DNA of 64,000 nucleotides from the NCBI RefSeq assembly GCF_006874425.1, contig NZ_VIJZ01000005.1, positions 1-64,000 of the forward strand, written 5' to 3'. This DNA comes from Paenibacillus ottowii (lineage in GTDB: Bacteria > Bacillota > Bacilli > Paenibacillales > Paenibacillaceae). The position numbers and the translations under genes were made by a program. This document shows positions 50,087 through 58,423 of the stretch, one piece after another. Every line of letters begins with the position of its first letter. The first letter of the stretch is position 1. The notes beneath the pieces were generated by a model. It worked only from the letters and a program-made list of their open reading frames with translations. It searched no databases and was not told the origin of the DNA.

Positions 50087-50320
50087 CTAGCCACCGCTGA
50101 CAGGCGGAATAAAAGCTGCGGTATCTCCATTCTGCAGTACATCTGTTGGCAACGCATATTCTTCATTTACTGCAACTCGTATAGACTCGATCGACATATC
50201 CCGATATTTGTCTGTGATCCAACTGCACAATTCTTCCACAGTTTGGCCTGCCAGGTCGGCCATTTCTTCGGATTTTCCCGTCACCTCACGGAGTCCTGCA
50301 AAATAGTACAGCTTAATCAT
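50087..50320 (-). CDS. moaD: Molybdopterin synthase sulfur carrier MoaD
   Basis: The 77 residues from the ATG at 50320 are a ubiquitin-fold protein (MIKLYYFAGLREVTG) ending in the required GG. The end is thiocarboxylated by a MoeB-type enzyme and passes sulfur to the pterin. The start overlaps the moaE stop by 8 bases (ATGATTAA). A longer upstream reading has no ribosome binding site and is just the overlap region. Confidence 0.93.
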   Translation of the reverse strand: MIKLYYFAGLREVTGKSEEMADLAGQTVEELCSWITDKYRDMSIESIRVAVNEEYALPTDVLQNGDTAAFIPPVSGG

Positions 50321-50756
50321 GACTGATTTCCCCCGGTTTTTTCTTTTGTTGTCCGACCCATTGCGTGCCGTCTTCCCAAATCTCTCGTTTCCAGATCGGA
50401 ACGATTTCCTTGATTCGTTCGATTGCATATTCATTCGCTTCATACGCATCCGAGCGGTGTGGTGATGAGACAGCAATGACAACCGCAATATCTCCAATGT
50501 GAAGCTCACCAATCCGATGCGCGATTGCTACTTTTGTTCCTTCCCATTTCTGTTCGATTTCGTGGCCAATTTCCGCAAGCTTTTTCTCGGCCATAGGTAC
50601 ATAAGCTTCGTAAGCTAGGGATAACGTCCGTACGCCTTGGGTCCACTCTCTTACATGCCCTGTAAATAAAGTCACTGCTCCTGCTTCCGGTCTTAAGACA
50701 TAGTCCGCATAGGTCTGTGGGAGAATGGGCTCCGTCACGATTTCAAATACACTCAT
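50313..50756 (-). CDS. moaE: Molybdopterin synthase large subunit MoaE
   Basis: The protein has 147 residues from the ATG at 50756, behind GGAAGGTGG. MoaE features: GAVTLFTGHVRE, LAYEAYVPMAEKKL, HRIGELHIGDIAVV, SPHRSDAYEANEY, and PIWKREIWEDGTQWVG with the active lysine pair. It combines with MoaD to make molybdopterin. Confidence 0.95.
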   Translation of the reverse strand: MSVFEIVTEPILPQTYADYVLRPEAGAVTLFTGHVREWTQGVRTLSLAYEAYVPMAEKKLAEIGHEIEQKWEGTKVAIAHRIGELHIGDIAVVIAVSSPHRSDAYEANEYAIERIKEIVPIWKREIWEDGTQWVGQQKKKPGEISHD

Positions 50757-50842
50757 TTTTTCCACCTTCCAGCCACACGGCACGCTACTTCCCTTTGAAA
50801 ATTCTATGAACTATTTCTATTTCTTAGATCTATATCTCTTGT

Positions 50843-51862
50843 TCAGCCGAACAACTGATGATATAACTTTTGGCCCCTGGCAACACTTCCGATCCCGTGA
50901 ATAAGGAGTCTTCCGTTTTTAAATAAAATCATTCGATGCTTAAAGGCATAAAATTCAACGAAATAAGGAGTCCTTTTGACATGTTCCGCCATAAGCCTAC
51001 CCATCTTCTCTGCATCGTCCAAAGTGATCGGACGATGAGGGTCTGGAAGAACCTGAACCACATCCCGCCCGCACAGCGCAGCATACGCCGAGCGATGGGG
51101 TGCTGTCAGTGCAGGAAATACGGGCTGTTCCCCACAGGTTGGACAATCCGGATTATGGATACGGGAAATCCCTATGTCCATTTGCGTATTCTCCCATAGA
51201 TCAAATAGATGAACCTTGCTGCGCATCTGATCACGTTTGCCGCTCAGCCACTTCATGGCTTCTGCACTTTGGAGGGCTGCCGTCACTTGGACTGCGGGCG
51301 AAATGATTCCAGCCGTATCGCAGGTCTGATTGATTGCTGGCAGCGAGGGCAGAAGGCAGCGAAAACAAGCCGACTTGCCCGGCACGAACGGAAAAACAAC
51401 GCCTGTGCTTCCAACACAGGCGCCGTAAATCCATGGAATTTCAGCCTTTAGTGCAGCATCGTTTATAAGCAGCCGGGTTTCAAAATTGTCCGTTGCATCC
51501 ATCAGCAATGTGCTTTTACCAGCAAGCTCTTGAGCAAGCCCGGCATCCAGACTGTCGAGATAGGTATACAAGCGCACGTCTTCTCGTATCGCCTTCAACC
51601 TTTTTTCAGCAGCCGTTACCTTGGGGAGCATTTGTGCAGCATCCTGCTCCGTGAATAACTGCTGGCGTTGCAGATTCGACGTCTCCACATAATCACGGTC
51701 AACCAGGTGAATCTCTCCGACGCCCGCTCTTACTAATGTTTCAGCGATGGCGGAGCCTAGTGCCCCGCAGCCGATAATGGTAACAATAGCTTCAGACAGA
51801 TTACGTTGTCCTTCACTGCCGATGGGTCTAAATAAAATCTGTCTTGAATAACGTTCCTTCAT
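50843..51862 (-). CDS. moeB: MoeB/ThiF-type sulfur-carrier adenylyltransferase
   Basis: The protein has about 339 residues; the ATG at 51862 is behind GGGGGAC. A Rossmann E1-like domain (GCGALGSAIAETLVRAGVG, then DRDYVETSNLQRQ and DATDNFETR) and zinc-binding cysteine pairs (CFRCL and CPTC) identify it. It adenylates the GG end of MoaD (or ThiS). No rhodanese domain; the C-terminal 80 residues are a MoaD-independent extension I do not recognise. Linked to moaE, so MoeB is preferred over ThiF. Confidence 0.87.
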   Translation of the reverse strand: MKERYSRQILFRPIGSEGQRNLSEAIVTIIGCGALGSAIAETLVRAGVGEIHLVDRDYVETSNLQRQQLFTEQDAAQMLPKVTAAEKRLKAIREDVRLYTYLDSLDAGLAQELAGKSTLLMDATDNFETRLLINDAALKAEIPWIYGACVGSTGVVFPFVPGKSACFRCLLPSLPAINQTCDTAGIISPAVQVTAALQSAEAMKWLSGKRDQMRSKVHLFDLWENTQMDIGISRIHNPDCPTCGEQPVFPALTAPHRSAYAALCGRDVVQVLPDPHRPITLDDAEKMGRLMAEHVKRTPYFVEFYAFKHRMILFKNGRLLIHGIGSVARGQKLYHQLFG

Positions 51863-51970
51863 CACAATGTCCCCCTAACGTTGAAGAGCGATCGTTAACT
51901 TTGTGCTTATTCCTGTGGCTCTCGCTAGAAACGTTAAAGGTGCCTTTATAATTTCTTCACTCTTAATGCT

Positions 51971-53167
51971 TTACTGCTGAAATTCCTTTTGTTTCTCAAA
52001 GCGGTTCTGCTCGGCAGCTACAGGGAAACGTGCTTGATAATATAGCCATATGACGAGAATCAGGCTAGCCAGTGCCACTTGGGAGAGCAGCATGAACCCA
52101 ATGGAATATTGGCCAGTAGCGGCATGAATCGTCGATAGCAAGATCGGAGGGAAAAAGCCACCCAGGCCACCCATCATGGATACAATTCCGTTCACTATGC
52201 CTGCCTGTTTATTAAAATAAAATGGAACTAGTTTGAAAATGACACCGTTCCCGATTCCTGCACTCACAGCGATAGCCAAGCACCCTACGGTATACAAGGT
52301 GATGTCTGGTGAAAAAGCCAGAAGAATCGCAGCAACCGTATACACAGCAAACGTACCTACCAGCAGGAACAAGGGCTGAAAACGATCCGCCAGCCAGCCA
52401 CCGATTGGACGGAAGAATGTAGCAATCGCGATAAAGCCTGCTGTGCGCATCCCTGCATCCACTTTATCCAGTTCAAAGTTCGATACGAGGAAATTCGGTA
52501 GATACACCGTAAAAGCTACAAATGAGCCAAACGTAATAAAATAAAAGAGTGAGAAAAACCAAAGCTTTTCATTTTTGTAAACCCCTTTGATTTGCTCCAT
52601 AATGGGGGTTTTGACTTTAGTTTCATGACGGTCCCCAAAGAAGAAATTCAAAACGATAAAAACAAGCAACAAGATAAGATACAGCTTAACTGTAAGTGCC
52701 CATCCTACCTGCGTCGCTACAATCGGAGCGGAGAAGGTCGTTACCGCTGTCCCCAGGTTGCCCACACCATACATCCCATTGACAAAGCCATGTCTTTCCT
52801 TCGGATAATACTTAGGCAACGAAGTCACCCCAACCGAGAACACCGCTCCCCCAATTCCAAGGAACAAGCCACCGATAATTAAATCCATCATCGTAGAAGC
52901 TTCACTGATATAGTAGACCGGAAACAAAAGCAACACAAAGCTAACGAGAAAAACGATTCTTGCCCCGAAAATATTGGCATAATAACCAAGCGGAATGCGC
53001 AGAATCGATCCAAGCACGACCGGAATCGCCGTAACCATAGCCAATTTTCCGGGTGGAATAGCAATATCCTCCGTAATGAACGGCATGAGAGATGAAATGA
53101 TAACCCATACCATAAATCCAAGAATCAGGTTCAATGTTTGTAGTGGCAACTGCATTTTTCTAATCAT
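51971..53167 (-). CDS. narK: Nitrate/nitrite transporter NarK
   Basis: The protein has 398 residues; its ATG follows AAGGTGAG. It is an MFS protein with 12 membrane segments. The nitrate signature GVGNLGTAVTTFSAP is present, as is a matching GIVSMMGGLGGFFPP in the second half. It imports nitrate and probably exports nitrite. A pair of NreC-type palindromes lies in its promoter. Confidence 0.92.
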   Translation of the reverse strand: MIRKMQLPLQTLNLILGFMVWVIISSLMPFITEDIAIPPGKLAMVTAIPVVLGSILRIPLGYYANIFGARIVFLVSFVLLLFPVYYISEASTMMDLIIGGLFLGIGGAVFSVGVTSLPKYYPKERHGFVNGMYGVGNLGTAVTTFSAPIVATQVGWALTVKLYLILLLVFIVLNFFFGDRHETKVKTPIMEQIKGVYKNEKLWFFSLFYFITFGSFVAFTVYLPNFLVSNFELDKVDAGMRTAGFIAIATFFRPIGGWLADRFQPLFLLVGTFAVYTVAAILLAFSPDITLYTVGCLAIAVSAGIGNGVIFKLVPFYFNKQAGIVNGIVSMMGGLGGFFPPILLSTIHAATGQYSIGFMLLSQVALASLILVIWLYYQARFPVAAEQNRFEKQKEFQQ

Positions 53168-53255
53168 TTAACTCACCTTTTCAACTTTATTCTGTCGAAT
53201 GTTTGATTTGTATTTTTCTGTTCCCATTGTAGCCGCTAGCCCTTCCTTTCGAATA

Positions 53256-53291
53256 TAGGGGACTCCCCTTTCCCGGTCAGGGGAGTCCCTG
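53256..53291 (-). promoter_or_regulatory. Tandem NreC/NarL-type boxes upstream of narK
   Basis: TAGGGGACTCCCCT (53256-53269) and CAGGGGAGTCCCTG (53278-53291) are two palindromes of the form AGGGN4CCCT, 22 bases apart centre to centre, on the same face of the DNA. The known NreC target is TAGGGN4CCCTA. They lie between the nreC terminator and narK. Confidence 0.75.
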
Positions 53292-53296
53292 AAAAT

Positions 53297-53326
53297 AAAA
53301 AAAGCCGCTTCTCGTAAGAAGCTGCT
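53297..53326 (-). terminator. Rho-independent terminator after nreC
   Basis: AGCAGCTTCT pairs with AGAAGCGGCT on the minus strand, followed by TTTTTTT. It separates the nar-nre operon from narK. Confidence 0.85.
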
Positions 53327-53375
53327 TGATTTATTCTAGCTGTATTATTGGATTAAAAATAATTTTCTTCATCAA

Positions 53376-54026
53376 CTAAAAATCCAGCATTTTTTTCTTT
53401 AAAGCATATTGGACCAGTTCAGGCCGGCTTTTTAAATTTAATTTCTCCATGATTTTAGCTTTGTTCGCTTCCACGGTCTTGACAGAGATGAACAACTTTT
53501 CGGCAACCTCCTTGTTACCGTATCCCTTTGCGACCAGAGGGAGAATCTCCAGCTCACGCTTGGACAGGATCTCATACGGATCCTCTGTTTGTGATGTTGT
53601 GTCTTTTTTGATGAACTCACGCACGAGAGAAGTGGCCATTTTAGGATGGATATACGTCCCGCCCCCATGAATGGTGCGTATGGCAAGCAATAGCTCCTCA
53701 TCGGGTGCATTTTTCAAAACATACCCTGAAGCACCGTTCTTCAAAATATGAAATAGATATTCTTCGTCGTCATGCATGGTCAAAATCAGAATTTTAGTGT
53801 CAGGGTGGTCTTCTTTAATTTTGCCTGTGGCAATCAATCCACTTTCGCCTGGCGGCATACTAAGGTCCATAATGAGAATATCCGGCTTATGCTTAGCTAC
53901 CATAGTATACGCTTCAATACCGTCTGCAGCTGTCCCGACAACCTCCATATCCGATTGGAAGTTGAGGATCATGGAAAATCCGCTTCGTACAATGGCATGG
54001 TCATCCGCTAATACAATTTTGATCAA
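53376..54026 (-). CDS. nreC: NarL/FixJ-type response regulator NreC
   Basis: The protein has about 216 residues; the TTG start at 54026 is chosen because GAGGAGG lies 9 bases upstream, right at the nreB stop, and it gives the normal receiver start [16 protein letters not shown]. The phospho-acceptor is in [13 protein letters not shown] and the C-terminus is a LuxR helix-turn-helix ([25 protein letters not shown]...[12 protein letters not shown]). It activates nitrate reductase and transporter genes when NreB is active. Confidence 0.93.
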   Translation of the reverse strand: MIKIVLADDHAIVRSGFSMILNFQSDMEVVGTAADGIEAYTMVAKHKPDILIMDLSMPPGESGLIATGKIKEDHPDTKILILTMHDDEEYLFHILKNGASGYVLKNAPDEELLLAIRTIHGGGTYIHPKMATSLVREFIKKDTTSQTEDPYEILSKRELEILPLVAKGYGNKEVAEKLFISVKTVEANKAKIMEKLNLKSRPELVQYALKKKMLDF

Positions 54027-54030
54027 GTTT

Positions 54031-55095
54031 CTATTCCTCCTCATGTCCAATCGGAATTTGTAAAAAGACTTTGGTGCCTTGACCGACATTCGAAAGGACG
54101 CCAAAACTTCCGCCTACCAGCTCTGCCCGCTCCTGCATACCATACAAGCCAAGTCCCGTTCCAATAGGCTTGCCTCCCTTTTCAAAGCCAATCCCATTAT
54201 CCTCTACAGTCAAACGAAGGGAATGTTCATGCTCGGACAAAGAAACTTTAATGGTATCGACCTGTGCATACTTCAACGCATTAAGCACAGCTTCCTGGCA
54301 GACACGGTATATGACTGTTTCTTTTTCACTTCCATACCGCTTTTGGGGAAGATCAGACACAAACTCAACCACTAGACCAAAGCTTTGCTCGATCCGCTTA
54401 AAGTGAGAGCGGAAGGCCGCTTCAAGCCCAAAATCATCAAGGGTGGCCGGGCGAAGTTCCACAGACAGGTTACGGATATCATCCAATAATCGGGTCATGG
54501 ATGCTTCCGTCTGCTTCATGTTTTTAATGAGCTGCTCATCATTCGTCATGTATTTTAGCACTCGTAGTTCAACAACCGCGCTCATCAATTCCTGGGCGAC
54601 ACTGTCGTGCAGTTCCCTGGAAAGCCGTTTTCGCTCATTTTCCTGTGCTTCAATGACATGCTTCATCATTTTGTTTTGATATAATTTTTCCTGTGTCTGA
54701 AATTGCGGGGTCAAGTCTCTCAGCATCAGCACCCGGATTCCATTTGTAGAATCAACGGTGTGAAAAGAAGCGGCATAGGGAACCATGCCATTGCTTTTGG
54801 TTTCCAAATAGACTTGAAAAGAAGCAAATTTGTCGGATTCAGGCACATTGAAATAACAGTCAAGGCAGGTGCGGGGCTCTGTGTCGCTTGTATAACCCCT
54901 GCATGTTCCGCATAAAGCCTTGTCCTGTCCTTCATAGAGTTGAATGAGAACGTCATCGCCTACAATCTCCTCAGCCGCCGGGTTCATGGCTAGGGTTTTC
55001 CCTTCCCTATCAAAAAAGAAGATAGCTTCTGTGCTGTTCTCAAACATCTTCACCATTAGCGCACTCAAAGAGTCTGTCCCTATAGACAATGTCAA
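54031..55095 (-). CDS. nreB: Oxygen-sensing histidine kinase NreB
   Basis: The protein has 354 residues with a TTG start, GGAAGGAAG upstream, at the nreA stop. A PAS domain (about 10-130) carries the four cysteines CGTC and CLDC of the oxygen-labile [4Fe-4S] cluster. A HisKA_3 segment ([15 protein letters not shown], phospho-His near 168) and an HATPase domain with DNGIGF and TGLGLYGM follow. It is cytoplasmic. Without oxygen the intact cluster lets it phosphorylate NreC. Confidence 0.95.
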   Translation of the reverse strand: MTLSIGTDSLSALMVKMFENSTEAIFFFDREGKTLAMNPAAEEIVGDDVLIQLYEGQDKALCGTCRGYTSDTEPRTCLDCYFNVPESDKFASFQVYLETKSNGMVPYAASFHTVDSTNGIRVLMLRDLTPQFQTQEKLYQNKMMKHVIEAQENERKRLSRELHDSVAQELMSAVVELRVLKYMTNDEQLIKNMKQTEASMTRLLDDIRNLSVELRPATLDDFGLEAAFRSHFKRIEQSFGLVVEFVSDLPQKRYGSEKETVIYRVCQEAVLNALKYAQVDTIKVSLSEHEHSLRLTVEDNGIGFEKGGKPIGTGLGLYGMQERAELVGGSFGVLSNVGQGTKVFLQIPIGHEEE

Positions 55096-55096
55096 T

Positions 55097-55549
55097 TCAG
55101 ATCACTTCCTTCCCGTTCAACTCTCCAAATCCCTCATGTGCCAAGGTTTCCAAATCACGCATCATGGCTTCGGTCATCCGTTGTTCTTCTCGAAATCCAC
55201 CCAATAGTACGCCCGCGACGCGAGCATCGTTCCACAAAGGCACAGCCCCGAGACTCTTGAGCTTTTCGGATTGAACGATTGGATAATTAAATAGGTTCTC
55301 TGCCCCAACATATTGATGAACAGATGGAATAAAGACAGATTTCCCGGTTTTAAACACGACTCCTGCTATGCCTTTTCCAGATTGCAGCACAATCCGCTTA
55401 AATCGATCATTTAAATTGCCAGCGGCATTTTTCCATTTAATGACGTACTGATATTCGGCTGGTTCAACCAGAGCAAGTGCCATAAAATCATAACCGAAAT
55501 GTTCGCGTATTCGCTCAAGCTCCCTTTGATAATCCATCTTATTATTCAT
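55097..55549 (-). CDS. nreA: Nitrate-sensing GAF protein NreA
   Basis: The protein has 150 residues; the ATG at 55549 (or GTG one codon earlier) follows AGGAGAGAG. It has a single GAF domain with GKGIAGVVFKTGKSVFIP and GAVPLWNDARVAGVLLGG. Known NreA binds nitrate and restrains NreB in its absence. The gene order nreA-nreB-nreC is that of staphylococci. Confidence 0.92.
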   Translation of the reverse strand: MNNKMDYQRELERIREHFGYDFMALALVEPAEYQYVIKWKNAAGNLNDRFKRIVLQSGKGIAGVVFKTGKSVFIPSVHQYVGAENLFNYPIVQSEKLKSLGAVPLWNDARVAGVLLGGFREEQRMTEAMMRDLETLAHEGFGELNGKEVI

Positions 55550-55565
55550 CACTCTCTCCTAATAA

Positions 55566-55600
55566 AACTAGGAAAGAAGGCAGGGCCCGCTTTCCTAGTT
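55566..55600 (-). terminator. Hairpin after narI
   Basis: AACTAGGAAAG pairs with CTTTCCTAGTT, followed by TTAT on the minus strand. It overlaps the narI stop codon and may make nreABC expression partial or independent. Confidence 0.65.
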
Positions 55601-56278
55601 CGTTTTATGTCTTCTGTACAGGATATAACTTCTGCGTACATAATTCAACGGAACGCTCCATACATGTACAAGCCGGGTAAACGGCCAGAATGCAAAAATC
55701 GCAAAACCCATAAGTACATGTAGCTTGAAAGAGATCGGTACATCTCTCATCAGTGTCGGGTCGACACGGAATATGAACAGACCACGGAACCAGATTGAGA
55801 TCGTCTCCCGATAATCGAATTCAGGCTGTACCGCATTCGTTACAAGAGTTGCAAACATCCCTAGGCATACAAGAGCTAATAGCAATACGTTTACAATTAA
55901 ATCAGAAGCTGTGCTTAAACGGCGCACATTACGAATTGTAAACCGTCGCGAGGTAAGTATCAACATCCCAAGGAACGTCATAGCTCCAAATATTCCACCA
56001 ATATAGACTGCTCCAATGTGGTATAGATGATCGTTTACACCCAGCGCATGCATCCACGTTTTGGGTATACCCAGACCAGACACGTGACCGAAAATAACTG
56101 GAATGATCCCCAGGTGGAATAAGAGACTGCCTATCATCAATTGTTTCTTTTCAATAAATTCACTTGATTTTGCCGTCCAATTGAACTGGTCCGTTCTATA
56201 ACGGAAGATATGACCTACGATAAAAATGACCACGCACATATAAGGGAAAATGACCCATAAAAATTGTTCCAACATCAT
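55595..56278 (-). CDS. narI: Nitrate reductase gamma subunit NarI
   Basis: The protein has 227 residues from the ATG at 56278, which overlaps the narJ stop (ATGA). It is a membrane cytochrome b with five hydrophobic segments and haem-ligand histidines (FIVGHIFRYR, LLFHLGIIPVIFGHVSG, KLHVLMGFAIFAFWPFTRLVH). It takes electrons from menaquinol and hands them to NarH. Confidence 0.95.
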   Translation of the reverse strand: MMLEQFLWVIFPYMCVVIFIVGHIFRYRTDQFNWTAKSSEFIEKKQLMIGSLLFHLGIIPVIFGHVSGLGIPKTWMHALGVNDHLYHIGAVYIGGIFGAMTFLGMLILTSRRFTIRNVRRLSTASDLIVNVLLLALVCLGMFATLVTNAVQPEFDYRETISIWFRGLFIFRVDPTLMRDVPISFKLHVLMGFAIFAFWPFTRLVHVWSVPLNYVRRSYILYRRHKTN

Positions 56279-56841
56279 AGCGTGGCCGCCTCCTGTTCTA
56301 CGCAAGCTTTAAGCGTTTCGCGCAGTCCCTTGATCAGATGAAAATACGGACTTTCCATTTTTTCCAGTGCCTTAAGCAAATGATAGGTGCCGTCCTCCAG
56401 AATCGCGATCGGCATGCGGAAGTTTTCTGTCGTCTTTGCATCCTGCACCCATTCGGCGGCATACAGAAATTCACACATGAGCGGCAGATAATCAGGCAGC
56501 TCTCCATCTGGCATTTCAAGACCATACATTTCATAGAGGACCTTTAATTTGACCAGCATTTGTCCTCTTTCTTTTGCATCTTCAAACTTGAAGTAAGTCA
56601 TATATAGTGCGCAATTTTTTTGAAAATCAAAAGTTTCGGTATACATTTCCTGGATCTCTTCCATACTAAACTCTTGCATCAGAGACCAGTACGTATGAGC
56701 ATGCGTATACGCAGGATGACTCTGATCAAAGGATGCTTCCAGAAAAGCTGGATGAAAATCCAGCTTTTCTGGGTACATGAGTTGTTGGGCGAAAAACCCG
56801 AATGAAGGCTTGAATTCATACAGTTTCGCTACATTAATCAC
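56275..56841 (-). CDS. narJ: Nitrate reductase assembly chaperone NarJ
   Basis: The protein has about 188 residues. GTG at 56841 is preferred: GGGGG is well spaced, it overlaps the narH stop by 8 bases, and the resulting length fits Gram-positive NarJ. An ATG at 56871 is the alternative. It is helical, with FFAQQLMYPEKLDFHPAF and DYLPLMCEFL. It assists cofactor insertion into NarG and is not part of the final enzyme. Confidence 0.88.
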   Translation of the reverse strand: MINVAKLYEFKPSFGFFAQQLMYPEKLDFHPAFLEASFDQSHPAYTHAHTYWSLMQEFSMEEIQEMYTETFDFQKNCALYMTYFKFEDAKERGQMLVKLKVLYEMYGLEMPDGELPDYLPLMCEFLYAAEWVQDAKTTENFRMPIAILEDGTYHLLKALEKMESPYFHLIKGLRETLKACVEQEAATL

Positions 56842-58423
56842 GCCAAATACCCCCGTAGAAGTTTTCTTCATACATTTGCTTGCCTGTTTTCGAAGGCTCT
56901 TCCATTCCTGTGGAGCTTCCCAGGCTACAACCGCTACAGCCAGCTCCTTGAACTCCACAACCATCCATATTCCCTAAGGTGTCACCGTATCCAGCAGCTC
57001 CCTGGGCGCGATATGGATTGGCATAACCCTCTTTATGCGACGTCGGAATGACGAAACGGTCCTCGTATTTGGCAATGGCCAGAAGCCGGTACATCTGTTC
57101 AGCCTGACGTGCTGTCATGCCAGTGCGTTCCAGACGACTTTCATCGAAAGATTGTCCTGTGGACTGGGCACGCATATAGGAGCGCATCATAGCCATCCGC
57201 TGCAGCGATTCCTTCACCGTCTGCGTGTCGCCCGCCGTCAACATATTGGCAAGATACTGAATTGGCGTGCGCATTTCTTCGATAGCTGGAAAGATCATAT
57301 CCGGATTCTCGATAGAATCTTTTCCTTCAAAGTAATTCATGATCGGACTAAGTGGTGGGACATACCAGACCATTGGCAGCGTGCGGTATTCCGGATGAAG
57401 CGGGAATGCCAGCTTATATTCAATAGCAAGCTTGTAGACTGGTGAATTCTGTGCTGCCTCAATCCAGTCTTGCGAGACGCCATCTTTTTTGGCCTGTGCA
57501 ATTACCGCCGGATCGCTTGGGTCCAGGAACAAATCACACTGTGCTTTGTACAGATCTTTCTCATCCTCTTTAGAAGCAGCCTCCTGCACCTTATCGGCGT
57601 CATACAATAGAACGCCAAGGTAACGAATTCGTCCAGTACATGTCTCGGAGCAGACGGTTGGCAACCCGGCTTCCACGCGCGGGAAGCAGAAGGTACATTT
57701 TTCTGCTTTGTTCGTCTGCCAGTTGAAGTACACTTTCTTGTATGGGCAACCCGTCATGCAATATCGCCAGCCGCGACATGCTTCCTGATCCACGAGCACG
57801 ATGCCATCCTCGTCCCGCTTGTACATGGCACCCGAAGGGCAAGATGCGACGCAGCTCGGATTCAGACAGTGCTCACAAAGCCGAGGGAGATACAGCATGA
57901 ACGACTTCTCGAAATTAAATTTAATCTCTTCTTCGATTTTCTGAATATTGGGATCAAGAGGCCCTGTCACATGGGTACCTGCCAAATCATCTTCCCAGTT
58001 TGGTCCCCAATTCAGATCCATTTTTTCGCCCGTTACAGCAGATTGTGCACGTGCTACCGGAGAATGCTTCTGCTCTTTAGCGTTGGTCAAATGTTCATAA
58101 TTGTAGGTCCAGGGCTCATAATAATCCTTCATTTCAGGCATATCGGGGTTGTAGAAAATTTTACCAAGTGCTATCTTGGATAGCTTGTTACCTGACTTCA
58201 GTTCAAGCTTCCCTTTGCGAAGCTGCCAGCCGCCCTTATACTGCTCCTGGTCTTCCCAACGCTTCGGATACCCAATACCTGGCTTGGTTTCCACGTTGTT
58301 AAACCACATATATTCCGCACCTTTGCGGTTGGTCCAAGTTGTTTTGCACGTCACGCTGCACGTATGGCAGCCAATACATTTATCCAGGTTCATGACCATG
58401 GCAATTTGAGCTTTAATTTTCAA
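56834..58423 (-). CDS. narH: Nitrate reductase beta subunit NarH
   Basis: The protein has 529 residues; the TTG start at 58423 follows GGAGG and overlaps narG. It is an iron-sulfur protein with four cysteine groups: CIGCHTCSVTC (residues 18-28), CEHCLNPSCVASC, CRGWRYCMTGCPYKK and CTFCFPRVEAGLPTVC. The tryptophan in the third group marks a [3Fe-4S] cluster. It carries electrons between NarI and NarG. The C-terminal 30 residues (GCGVQGAGCSGCSLG) are cysteine-rich and unusual. Confidence 0.95.
   Translation of the reverse strand: MKIKAQIAMVMNLDKCIGCHTCSVTCKTTWTNRKGAEYMWFNNVETKPGIGYPKRWEDQEQYKGGWQLRKGKLELKSGNKLSKIALGKIFYNPDMPEMKDYYEPWTYNYEHLTNAKEQKHSPVARAQSAVTGEKMDLNWGPNWEDDLAGTHVTGPLDPNIQKIEEEIKFNFEKSFMLYLPRLCEHCLNPSCVASCPSGAMYKRDEDGIVLVDQEACRGWRYCMTGCPYKKVYFNWQTNKAEKCTFCFPRVEAGLPTVCSETCTGRIRYLGVLLYDADKVQEAASKEDEKDLYKAQCDLFLDPSDPAVIAQAKKDGVSQDWIEAAQNSPVYKLAIEYKLAFPLHPEYRTLPMVWYVPPLSPIMNYFEGKDSIENPDMIFPAIEEMRTPIQYLANMLTAGDTQTVKESLQRMAMMRSYMRAQSTGQSFDESRLERTGMTARQAEQMYRLLAIAKYEDRFVIPTSHKEGYANPYRAQGAAGYGDTLGNMDGCGVQGAGCSGCSLGSSTGMEEPSKTGKQMYEENFYGGIWRD

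Noticed and set aside
50321-50512. N-terminal extension of MoaD
   Set aside because: It overlaps moaE in another frame and is Arg/Ser-rich; the short start gives a normal MoaD length.
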